From Hirudinaria manillensis (Eukaryota > Annelida > Clitellata > Hirudinida > Hirudinidae), in NCBI GenBank assembly GCA_034509925.1, contig CM067531.1, forward strand, positions 7,852,319 through 7,916,318: a stretch of 64,000 bases of DNA, written 5' to 3'. Both the position numbers and the translations under genes were made by a program. Of the stretch, positions 21,534 through 32,827 are shown one piece after another; the stretch's first letter is position 1; every line of letters starts with the position of its first letter. A model generated the notes under the pieces. It was not told where the DNA came from. It searched no databases and saw only the letters and a program-made list of their open reading frames with translations.

Positions 21534-24413
21534 TCACAGAGAGGCTCCGAAGATGAAGGAGCAGGCGTGCGACATGACGATGTAAGGGAAGAACTCCATG
21601 ACCGTCGAGATCTTCGCCATCAGTTTCGTGTTTCGGATGCTGAGAGCTCGGCGTCTGCTCGCGGGATGTTTGAAGGTCGACCTGTCGAGGCTGTCGAAGA
21701 CGAGAAGTCGTGACGTCATTTACGTCGTAACGATTACGATCGTGACGTGAATAATTATCATGAATAATAATGAGTCATAACAACAGCAGCAGGAGTTCTG
21801 GGCCCTCTCGTGAGCACAACATCAAATGGACTTATTAATAGACTTACTAACAGTCTAATGATTCCACGATAGGTGTTGTCATTTGAATTCTATGAGATTC
21901 TAACGCATCGTGTGCTCGTGTGCTCACGTGTGTGAGTGCAATCGTTTCACAGAAATCAAGTTTATTCTCAAACAACATCACCTGATGGCTACACCAAGAT
22001 CGCTATAGAAGAAATCATCATCATCATCATCATCATCACCATAACACTGCATAAAGAAGCACAACTATTTTTAGCACAAAATCTTCCATGACAGTAGAGG
22101 CCAATAAAGCAAATGCAAACAAATCCCCACTGCAGCTTCAGGGCCACCAATCTTCAGACAACCGAATTATCACCAACAACAACGTCTGTCAACAATTACA
22201 GCAGTTGTTGTTGTTGTCGTCGTTGTCACCTTAGTTGTTGTTGTTGTTGCTGCTGCTCTTGATATTGCAGCCATAACCTTCAGTCTCATCGCCAGGCCTC
22301 AGTATCATCATCATCATCATCCTCATCACCATCATCCTCATCATCATCATCATCATCATCATAATCAACATCGCCATCATCCTTGTTTTAATAATCCTAA
22401 GAGCTTCTTAAGTATTCTTTGAAGGACTTTATTTGGCTAATCTTAAATTACGTTCACAGCCTGACACATGGATTATTGAGATCATAATCATGTATCATCA
22501 CCATCATCATCATCATCATCATCACTGCTACCTAATCATTGTTTTGCTTTGGCAACGCACACTATCATCATCATCATCATCATCACCGTAGAAAATGGGT
22601 TGACCCCATTACATTTGAACTATGTACGTTCCCAAAAAACAACACCTTGCAATAGAAAACATATAATTAAAGAATAATAATTATAATAAATAATTATAAT
22701 GAGATGATAATGTTATGCAATTTCCCTCACCTCATTGGCTGTGCTTCTGGCCTGCTTGACCAATTCCAGACCCACTCCATATCCTGACATTCCTGATAAT
22801 AATAATAATTTTATCATATTTTAATTAATTTATTTAATTTTATTATTATTAGTAATAATAATTCAGTTAAAAATAATAATTATCATAACAATACCTGCAA
22901 TAATACTATCTGTAAGTTATTACTATTATTGTTAAGAAGCATTATTATTCCAATAATTAAGGATAATAATTACTTAATTATACTTAAGTACTTCTTATAA
23001 TAACAAGTATTATCAGGTATTATTGCATTATTTAATATTTCATTATAATATTGGTCCCATTAACAACAACCAATCAAAACATGGATAATATATATATATA
23101 CATGATACTTGATACATATACAATGTATATGTATATTATATATATATACATACATATATACATACATATATAACAATAACTATTATTGCAAGAGATCAAA
23201 GCAACAAATTATAACCAATTATTATACTAAAATATCTTTAACTTATTGTTAATATTTTCATAATTTCCTGTTATTAGACAGGACGAATCTAGGCGAGGTC
23301 AAAGGTTATCGAGTTAACCTGTTGTGTGAGGTCATTGGAAAGAACTGGACTGGCTGATCCTGTCTCCATCTTTGGGCTAGTAAGAGGATGAAGAAAAAGA
23401 TGATGATAGGGATGATAACGATGATGGTGATGATGACGATAACGATGATGGTGGTGGTGATGATGATGATAATGATGGTGATGATGGTAAGCAGTATGAC
23501 AATGTGGAAGCAGTTATGGCCATTGTTATCATTACTGCTCAGTTTAACTTGGGTTTTGTTCATGAATTTAATCTATTTTGAGATTGTTTTCAATTTATAT
23601 GCATATATTCTAGGCTAAATTAATTTAATAAACTTCAGATGATTCTAGAAACGTTTGGGTAATAGAAAGTATTTTATAGAAAATTCTAATGTCAACAATT
23701 CCATAAAGCATAAACTTATATCATTTTGTTGCTATTGAAAGTTAAATCATTTTTTATCACTGTGAAATTGTTTCAATGAAAATTTTAAACAATGCTGCTG
23801 AAGCTGACAATGATAGGAGACGAATGGACAGAAGACAACAACGGTGATGGAAGTGGTGGTGATGATGATGACGACGACGGCGATGCTGATCACTGGAAGT
23901 CACCCGAAATGATCCGACAGAACAAACCTTCCGACGACGGAAGAAATCCTAGAGGACTTGCTGGACTCCTTCTGAGCTTCCAAGAGCAGCCTCTCCATGG
24001 CAGCGTTGGTCACAGAAGTGGACTTCAAGGGCTGATGGTGATGGTCGGAGTTTGTCTCCAAAACTGAGAGGAAGCAGAGTGAAGGACATGTAATTTCTAT
24101 ATTAATATATACCTCCTGAGTACTTTTGTGACTCAACAAATGTGGAAAATTAATGATCATTCAAATGTCTTAAGTACTCAAACAATTCTTTGATTAAAAA
24201 TGTAATGAACAAAACGAAATTAGTGGATAATTTATCTATCAATGTTTCATAAAAGTATCTTTCGTTTTACATTTAGACTTGCATTAAGGCAAAAAACCTC
24301 TATAAAAATAAAACAATAATAAAGATGAAACACCCAACCAAGAACAAATAATAAAATAAACTATTAATACCTTCGACATGTTCGTAGGAGCTGTCGGTAA
24401 TCGAATTCGACAT
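21534..24413 (-). CDS. BNIP3: BNIP3, mitophagy receptor of the BCL2/E1B-19K-interacting family, five exons
   Basis: BNIP3 proteins sit in the outer mitochondrial membrane by a C-terminal helix and recruit LC3/GABARAP for mitophagy. Exons 24413-24371, 24063-23928, 23376-23319, 22792-22731 and 21690-21534 join in phases 1, 2, 0 and 2 to 151 aa. The N-terminal SSYEHVEV occupies the place of the vertebrate SWVEL LC3-interacting motif, with Tyr in place of Trp. Exon 2 has NAAMERLLLEAQKESSKSS, matching the family block around MEKILLDAQHESGRSS. Exon 4 has MEWVWNWSSRPEAQP, the diagnostic WSSRPE box next to the BH3-like region. Exon 5 has STFKHPASRRRALSIRNTKL and a membrane helix FFPYIVMSHACSFIFGASL. 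The SH pair is kept and SxxxG replaces AxxxG. The protein stops immediately after the helix, so the short tail seen in vertebrates is absent. It is shorter than human BNIP3 (194 aa). The start Met is chosen by similarity; the frame is open upstream. Confidence 0.92.
22016..22590. repeat. scattered ATC and GTT trinucleotide blocks in BNIP3 intron 4
   Basis: Separate (ATC)n blocks near 22016, 22305, 22497 and 22561, and a (TTG)n/(TGC)n block near 22203-22255. Confidence 0.8.
23088..23172. repeat. TATA/ACAT dinucleotide-derived tract
   Basis: Alternating TATATA and CATACATA units, partly palindromic, in BNIP3 intron 3. Confidence 0.8.
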
Positions 24414-26103
24414 TTTTAATGTAGACGATCTCAAACAAAATATCAAAATATATTTTCCCGGCGATCTTGAAATCTTCGAACGGTTCAAAAAAAAGTGACT
24501 CTCTTAGAACAGCTTGAGATGTCAGTGGCCAATTATAAGCAGAAGACAAAATACAGCACCAAGTATGTTTACAGATAAAGAATAAGGCCTTTTATACGAA
24601 ACATACGTGACGCTATACACTCATGATCGTAAGATGGTAAGTAAGATGTGCAGGATTTTAAACAGCTGACGATATTTTTCATTCATTTTCTTCTAATTTA
24701 AACAAATTAAAGTTGTTTTATAAAGCATTTAATATGGATTGTATTTTTATTTATTTAATTGTCTTAGATGATTTTTATGGGGCTTGCGATCAATTGCTTT
24801 CAACACTCTTTTGGAAAATTACTGGATAAATAGTAGGATTTATTTTTTAGCAAATCTAAGGCGGCTGTTTAAAGTATTAGAAAGTACTGCTATAGAAAGT
24901 ATGAATTCTGTCATTTCTGGGCCTTGTTTTTGATGTTCGTCCAAAATCTGGATTAGTTTCAGTATTGGACCGCGTGAATATTTACACCACAAAGTCTTAT
25001 CGGTGTTTTGTTTTGATCTCAGTCTTAAAAACTTGTTTCTCTAAAAAACAGCCATTATTATAAACTAAACTCTTTCAATTAAATATGGCGAATATATGTA
25101 TTGAATTCAATTTTTAAAGTAAAAAAGTTTTTTAAAGACCAATCTTATTTAGGCTTTTTGCTAATTTTTTAAAGTCATTTTCAACTTGAATAATACCGAC
25201 TTCGAGTAAAAAGTTGATTAAGATGTCCATAGGATCTGCTTCTGCACATTCAAACCGGTCTAGAAAGATCAAAAAACTTAATGTTTCGTTTTCAAGTATA
25301 TTTTGTGATAAACCTTAACATTTTTTTAATAAAATCCTTCTCGATTTAACAAATTTCGACTTATTTTGACATTCCAATTAAAATGAATATGAGTATCTAT
25401 TGTTTGCATCACATTATTGAAGATGTAGTTTATAAGTTTATTCAAGAAATACCATTACATTTATTACAAAAATATTCAGTTTATTCGAGTCAAAATAAGC
25501 ATTTTTTAATGTAAAATTAATTGGATTTCATAATTGATTAATTTACTCCACCCGAATTATTATTATTAATGTCCAGGTAAGTTTTATTTGAATTTTTTTT
25601 AAATTATTGAAATAAAGTTACCATAATTATAAAGAAATTGGGCAATAAATTTTAGGCAAAGTGTATTAGTAAAAATTTAAAACAGAAATACATCATCTTT
25701 TATGGCTCAAGTTTTTATAAGGTTAGGATGCGTTACTTTAAAGATTTTTGCAATTAAAATTTACTAAAAAATATAAACTAACCAGCCATTTTAAGCTAGT
25801 AAGCGATATTGAAGAAGTTGTTTTTTGGATAAACACGAACTCTGATCTAACGTTATAAAAGTGAGTGATATTTTTGTTTTGAAATTACTGTATTTAAGGA
25901 TTTTGGATCATTTGCCTCAGTTTATGAAATCGTCGATTAGGCCCGTAGATTTCACGTGATGCCACAAATTGATTCGACCACTTCTAAGTTCTTCGCGATC
26001 CAAATATTTAAATAATATTAGGTTCGAAAGCTGAGGCACTCAATTCGCAAATTTAATTGTGATTGGTTGCATTTTAAAATAATTTCATTGTAATTTTTTA
26101 AGG
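24414..26103. other. shared upstream region of divergent BNIP3 and SNRPA1
   Basis: The two start codons face away from each other with 1.7 kb between. The DNA is AT-rich and free of long microsatellites, unlike the flanks. No additional exon is supported. It must hold both promoters, but I see no unambiguous core element. Confidence 0.6.
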
Positions 26104-27890
26104 ATGGTGAAACTTAGTCAAGAAGTTATAGAGCAGGCTGCCCAGTCGACAAACCCTGTCAAAGACAGACAACTTGATTTAAGAGGTAATAGTCATAAAT
26201 CTGATCTGTTGATCATTACAAAATAATTTCTAATTATGATACAAATCTGAATCATTAAACTTTTGGTCTATTTTCAAATACTATTGTTGAAACATTTGCT
26301 AATGTATTTAAAATTTATTTACTCCAGGATACAAGATACCAGCCATTGAAAACTTGGGTGCCACACTGGTTAGTTGATCAAGCATAGTTTTATGAATAAT
26401 TTTTAAGATTACCACTGCTGTTCAAAAGCTATAAATGTTATTAAAGAAATGCATTGATTACAATAACTTGCAATAATCACATTAATAATCAATAATTCTC
26501 GTCATGTAAATGTGGATGTCCTTACTAATTCATTAATTCTTAACCACAACAGGACCAGTTTGATTCCATTGACTTTACAGACAATGAGATAAAAAAGTTG
26601 GACAACTTTCCTCTTCTCAAGAGACTCAAGACTCTTCTGTTGAGCAACAATCACATCAAGTAAGCAATAATTATTATTGTTATTATTATTGTTGTTGTTA
26701 TTATTGTTATTGTGGAAGTTGCTATATTATTGTTGCAACATTTTTTATATATCATTTTCTGTCACCTAAATCACATCTGTACAGATGGGCTTGTCTATCA
26801 TCATTATTCTTGTTATCCTCCTCAGGTGTTATGGATTTTCTAGTGACAGCTAACTATATTACTTACTAATAATAACAATATTAATACGAGTATTAACCAT
26901 TTATTTAACTAATTATTTTAATTTCCAGTCGTATCGGTGACAACCTAGAGGCAAACCTACCCAACCTCGAATCAATTGTCCTCATCAACAACAGGATCCA
27001 AGAGTTGGGGGACCTTGATCCATTGGCCTCCATCAAGACCCTGCAGAGCCTTAGGTTTGTGTTTTTAATTATTAGTTATTATAATAATAATTATTATTAT
27101 AGTATTATGTAATAGTTATTATTTTTGTTATTATTACTTCCCTAACCCAATTAGACATTTGAAACCATGATTAATTTTTGATCACTGGCCATTGTTAACA
27201 TGTCAACGACTACTTATCATGACAAACATGTACTAATTAATGTAATGTAATACCAACACACTCTTTAACTTATTATTATTATGATCATTATTATCGTCTA
27301 CAGTCTCCTGACAAACCCCGTCTCAAAGAAGAGACACTACAGGGCCTACGTCATCCACAAGATACCTCAGCTCAAGAGACTGGACTTCCAGAAGATCAAA
27401 GAGGCAGAGAGGGAATCCACTGCCAGGCTCTTTGCAGACAAGAAGGGGGAGGAGCTTCTGAAAGAGCTAGGAAAGAGGTCGAGGGTTTTGCCGCCGGTTC
27501 TCGAAGCGTCTGCCAATCATGCGGACAAGCAGTCGGCAGCCAACAAGTCCCACTCCAAGGACTTTGAGGCTCTCAAGGTAAGAATAAATTATGTTAATAT
27601 GCTATTAATTAAAATATGGTTAGGGTTAATATGCTAATAATTAATGTAATTATAACAAAAGTAGCAAATGCCTGACGCAAAGCTTTATTCTATATATATA
27701 TTCATACCTTGATGACATTATATGGATTTGAGTTGTTAATGATATTAATTCATTTTCGTTTCTTTCCATTTCCTAGGCCGCCATAGCAGCTGCGAATACC
27801 CTGGAGGAGGTGGAGAGGCTGAACAACATGCTCCAGGCAGGACAGCCATTGACGAACGACAATGACAAAGCGGAAGAGATGGAAATGTGA
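26104..27890 (+). CDS. SNRPA1: U2 small nuclear ribonucleoprotein A' (U2A'), six exons
   Basis: U2A' is an LRR protein that pairs with U2B'' on stem-loop IV of U2 snRNA in the spliceosome. Exons 26104-26185, 26328-26368, 26553-26659, 26929-27054, 27304-27577 and 27777-27890 give 247 aa, close to the human 255. The N-terminus MVKLSQEVIEQAAQSTNPVK and RQLDLRGYKIPAIENLGATL are near-identical to the family. LRRs follow: FDSIDFTDNEIKKLDNFPLL, LKTLLLSNNHINRIGDNL, LPNLESIVLINNRIQELGDL, then the LRR cap (LLTNPVSKKRHYRAYVIHKI and QLKRLDFQKIKEAERE). The C-terminal tail has AAIAAANTLEEVERLNNMLQ, also conserved. All introns have GT and AG ends. Confidence 0.97.
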
Positions 27891-27976
27891 TTTATTGGCA
27901 TTCTGCACGAGAGGTGAAGGAATTGGATGACGGATCTTTTTTCTCTCCTTTTCATTAGTTTTTTTTAGTTTTCTTA

Positions 27977-27990
27977 AATAAATGAATAAA
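27977..27990 (+). terminator. SNRPA1 polyadenylation signals
   Basis: Two AATAAA hexamers at 27977-27982 and 27985-27990, about 90 bp after the SNRPA1 stop codon, followed by a T/G-rich stretch. Confidence 0.75.
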
Positions 27991-29380
27991 TTTATCAGGT
28001 TTGATTTTCTCGTGATTGCATTTTTCTCGTCGATGCGTTGTTGATGTCTTGAAATGAGTCAAAATGGAGTTCATTGTTTTTCTAGAGATTTACATGACCT
28101 TTTGGGGGTCATTAAATGTATATTTGAGTGAAATTGAATTTTAATCTGTTGTTTATCAATGATAAACTAAGTGTGTTCGCAAAATTAGGAAGCTGGCTGC
28201 CTGTAGCGGCTCTTATTCTCTAAGCTTTTCTTTCTTTTTCAGATGGACAGATCGAAACCAAGTGGCTTTGTTAGTTGTTTTCAAAAGACTGTTTCATAAC
28301 TTTATCCTTTAGCAATGATGATGATGATGATGATGATGGACCATTAGAGGAATATTATTATATTGTTAGCCTTTATTGCTCGGATATTAAGGCTGGCATG
28401 AGAACAGATGCTACAGGGGCCATGAATTGGGTTGGGATTAAGGTCATTTTTCAAATAAAGTCATAATATTTTAAACTTCTTCGAATTTTGTTAGTGATGT
28501 GTTTATCGACAGTCGGTTAAATATCTAGTGAGAGTGAGGTGACTTGTTGCTATTACTTATGCACAATTGTTATAATAAGCAGTATTTATTTATAATAAGC
28601 AATATGGTCGTATTATAAACATTCCTATAGCTAACAATATGAAACACTCACTCCATATATTGCTATGGTTTGTGAAATAAATGTTATTTTGCAACAGGTT
28701 ATTTCTCTATAAGAAGCACAAATACAAACAGAAATATATCTTTGTCCATGTAATTGCCATAGCTTTCACCGTAAATGAAATCATATTAACTACTATTCAC
28801 ACTATTTTGGGGCGCCATCTATCGAATAAAATTAACAGTTAAAACATTTATTATGATAATAATTTCATAACATTTTTTTGTAATGAAGATAATTGTAATT
28901 AGAAATATAATTTACTTCGTGAAGTAACAATCTTGTTCGCAATTACCGATTTTATTTTAAAAGAGGCATCTAGCGAATAAAATAAAAATATTATTATAAT
29001 AACCAACGTGGATGTATATTAAACATATCTATGACCATCATTACTGGCGTGGTAACTCCAAACTAATAGAAGTTTAGTTATGGATTTCTGACGAAGGCAT
29101 TTGTTGTCCTAACCCATTGGGGATGATGCATGATTGCGAGTACTAAGTTCAACCCTGGGGGGTTCAGCAGCAAGCCACCTGGTGCTAATTTAAAATTTCG
29201 AACCATCTTCCAGTCCTCATGGGAATTTATACAATCTCATATAAGTGTTCCGATCGAAACTGAAACACAGATTTGAACGTGATGTGTCAATAGTTTGTGG
29301 ATGGTCTAGTTGTTATCTATGTACATCGAATCGGTGTATTGAAGCATGAAGGACTTTCTTTAGTGGCTATTGCTATCGTC
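27991..29380. other. intergenic region between SNRPA1 and the innexin
   Basis: AT-rich sequence with one short (GAT)n at about 28315-28340. Frames at 28275-28466 come from this repeat and unique DNA with no recognisable product. The innexin promoter should lie near the right end. Confidence 0.5.
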
Positions 29381-32300
29381 ATGATCCACAAAGTATTGGA
29401 AACTTTGTCTCGTCTGCGGGAGTTCAGACAGCTCTTCTCGGACGTCGACGACAGCGTTGACAGACTTCACCGCCATTACACGTGTTTCTTCCTGTTGCTT
29501 TCCGCATCCATGGTTGGGTTGAAGCAGTTCGCAGGAGCTCCGATCGATTGCTGGTGTCCTGGTCAATTCTCCCCGTCGCATGTCAGTTACGCTAATTCCA
29601 TCTGCTGGGTCAATGGGACCTACTATGTCCCTTTAGATGATTATCTTCCGTTGCCAAATCAATCCAGAACTGTAATACTGTATTACCAGTGGGTGCCATT
29701 CCTACTGTTTGTTCAAGCCTTCGTCTTCACTCTTCCTGGATTCTTCTGGAGATTCTTTTCCAGTAAACTTGGAATGAATTTAACTTCGGTCATTGACTGC
29801 TTGAGGGCAACTAGGTGCAACGTAATTGAATGCTCGCTAGATTCCAACGTGCACTATCAAATGAGTTTGAAGCAAGCTGTCCTACAGGTAGCCAGTTACC
29901 TGAGAGGTAAGAGCCAATCTGTGGGTTATTGGGAAACCAGCTACCATTTCAGAAACAGCAATGATGGCTGGAGACATTACGACGTCATCGGAATGGAGAG
30001 AAAGAACATTCCCTCGACTCTGCTGCGCTTCTGCGGTATTTTGATGTGGCCAATTGGCTGCCTCTGTCGCCAAAGTCCAGCGCCAGGGAGGTTATGCCTT
30101 CTTTTCCTGACGATGAAACTCCTGAATCTCGTGAATACCTGCTTCCAATTCGTGTTCCTTAATTCGTTTTTAAACAAGACTCCCCACGACAGCTTCTTCA
30201 GAACCATCGCCTCCTCGCTAGAAAGGATCTCTTTGGAAGAGATCACCAACTTCCAGCTAGATCAAGGTCGCTTTCCCAAGGTCACGATGTGCGATTTCCA
30301 TATCCGCCAGCAGGTTAATCTTCACCGATACACCGTCCAATGCGTTCTTCCGATCAATTTGTTCAATGAAAAAGTCTTTCTCATGTTATGGTTCTGGTTG
30401 GTCTTGCTTTTCCTGAGCACCAGCTTCAATCTGTTCTCTTGGTTTCCTGTAGTATTTCCATGTTGCCAGGTTAGGCTTCGTTTCTTTTTATTTCTAGAAA
30501 TATTCAGTAACTAGCACACAGGCCAGTGCAAGTCAAACATTACATTAATCAAATTGTCCAATACCCCACCAACCAAATGAATTCACCTAATCATCACAAC
30601 TTAGCTATATTACTGCAATCCCTTTGAGAATCTATACAACCAAAATCCTCAAGCACCAAAGTGCAATAGCACCCTAAATTCGACCAGATTGCTTCATGAT
30701 ATTTGAACATCACCAGGTGAGTTACATCAAGCAACGACTCAGATCCTCACCCGACGCAGAAAGTACGAACGGCAGATCCATAAAGAAATTCCTCTCTTCT
30801 TATTTGGGCAGTGACGGAGCACTGATACTGAAATTGGTAGCATCAAATTCCGATGAGGACAGATCAGCCTTGTTATTAAATGGACTTTGGAAGGATTATA
30901 AACAACATTGTCTCAACAAGATGGGGACTCTGAAGACGAGAAAGTGCAAAGGTCATCATACAGAAAGAAGGGAAAAACTCCAGGTTGTGACTGCAATTAC
31001 TTATTATTATTGTCATAACTATAATTTTTTTTTTTTGTAAAATGAAACATGATGCAAAGTACAAGTGAACTGTTTAATTCAAAGAAATAACTTATTGCCT
31101 CAGTCAATCATTCCAGACCATGTCTCTCTGGGGCGGAGTCAGAAAGAGAAGTTATAAGAACAAAACACCTGTCGGGTACGATGTCTCACGACCTGACGAG
31201 GTATAGGAAAGGAAGACAGGAAGGATTAGAGGAGGAGCCAAACAATGACTCTTAATGGCAAACAGAAACGAGTCAAAACCAGAGACCGGAAACGAAACAA
31301 TACGTAGAATGCATTTTCTTTCGTTTTCTTCTCTTTTTTTGTCATTTATAAACTATTCCTTTAAAATAATCGATCGATCAGTTCAGTCCAATTGCGTGTC
31401 AAGTACACTTAAAAACTTAATCCCGACCAAGCCGGGCGGGAGGCAGACGACAAGAGGAGCACGGTCCATGGAGACCGTTAGAAAAATAATAACAACGATA
31501 ACAATAGTAATAATAATAATAATCATAAATACCATCAACAATGATCGACATTAACACCAACCAATCAAATTACAAATCCTTCCTAGGAGAACAAATGGAA
31601 AATGACAAACAACGTAACTGCTTGTGAACAAAAACCCAACCTCCCCTGAACGTTTGCCCCTCACCTCCCCCCAAAAAGATACTCGTAGAAACCTCTGGAG
31701 CGCACGTGCAAGGGAATAGAGACATCAGGTATTTACAAATGTACATGGACCACGAGACCAGACCCAGAATCGAAATGTGCACGTCACGGCTGCACACCTT
31801 TTCCTAAAAATATCGACCAATTTGCAAATCCTGATCATTCTGTCGTATCCAGAGTTTCAACCATCATCTACAAAGTCCACGCCAGAAGTGGTTAGTTCGC
31901 AGCCGAACGGCACACACACACGCACGCACGGGAGATTCCTCCGCCCCGAAGTTTTATCACAGTCCGGTACAATAGAGCCTAGCGTCGTAAGAAGCCAGTG
32001 ATCAAAATTGCTATCGTTACAATAATATTATTATTAATAATAATGATGATGATGATAAATTCGTAAATAAATAAACAAAGCTTTCAAAACTATGGCACAA
32101 CAAGTTAACCAAAGATTCTTTTGAAGCCACCTGATTCATCGATAATTTCCTAAAGACTTGCATTCTGAATTCACGAATTATCCCAATTTACACATTCCTC
32201 TGCATAATGACGTTTTTGTCCAGGGACCGAAGAAGATAGACGGACAAAGTCACGGGCCGACGGACCAAAGGAGGGTGGATACTGTCGCGACTATCGAGAC

Positions 32301-32460
32301 GCAGGGCGTCGCCACGACACCAGAGGACGACAAAACACGGCACCTTACGTGGACGAGAAACGTGCACTCTAAAAAATCGATAGAAAACGAAGGTCGGAAG
32401 GTCCTTTCCGCGGTCCCCGTAGACTCGGCGGAACGTAAACGGCCGGAGAACCGAACTTGA
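29381..32460 (+). CDS. innexin gap-junction protein, large first coding exon plus tail exons
   Basis: Innexins form hexameric or octameric gap-junction and hemichannels with four membrane helices. Exon 1 (29381-30469, 363 codons) carries the whole channel: N-terminal MIHKVLETLSRLREF, VDRLHRHYT before TM1, the first extracellular loop with APIDCWCPGQF and SICWVNGTYYVP, the signature YYQWVPF at TM2, and the second loop with FPKVTMCDF and YTVQCVLPINLFNEK before TM4 (WFWLVLLFL). Exon 2 (30717-30983) reads SYIKQRLRSSPD and FLSSYLGSDGALILKLVASN, the standard cytoplasmic continuation. Exon 3 (31117-31200, 28 codons, TMSLWGGVRKRSYKNKTPVG) has good splice sites and matching phase 0. A last exon at 32224-32460 starting GPKKIDGQSHGPTD is in phase and ends in a stop, but it is inferred from splicing only; an alternative exon near 31857 is also possible. 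The predicted length is 558 aa. Start choice: the Met at 29381 fits innexins, and the longer frame from 29297 does not. Confidence 0.93.
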
Positions 32461-32827
32461 TTCGCAACATGATTCAGAAACTCGCGCCTAGCGTCATTGC
32501 GACGGCGTTCGACGGGCGTGTGACATTACAGACGAAGTTAATTACAGTAAAAACATTAAAGTTAAAATTGTCGTCACAAGTCACGTACGCACAACGTACG
32601 TATGTATGCAGCATACAAGCATGGCCTCTCCCTCGGTGATTGGCCACCATCCTCGGAACCTTTGCAGAGGCGGAGCCGTGCCCGTCCTGTGGACACTGCC
32701 TGCGGAAGGCTCTCGATTGCAAAGCGGTGACTAAAGACGGCATAAAATCCTTGAATCGGACTTTTCAGTCGGGTCGGGGAGCGAACGTCGGGGAGCCGAA
32801 CTCCCCCCCTCTCCCCGTTTCGAGGCG
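32461..32827. other. gap between convergent innexin and TAF4
   Basis: Only 367 bp of moderately GC-rich DNA separates the two stop codons. I see no separate gene; both 3' UTRs probably lie or overlap here. Confidence 0.5.

Noticed and set aside
22016..22590. CRISPR-like array of repeated blocks
   Set aside because: The blocks are plain ATC or TTG microsatellites with irregular spacing, in a metazoan intron.
29297..29380. Longer innexin N-terminus starting at 29297
   Set aside because: The extra 28 residues are unlike the short cytoplasmic N-terminus of innexins; the Met at 29381 fits.
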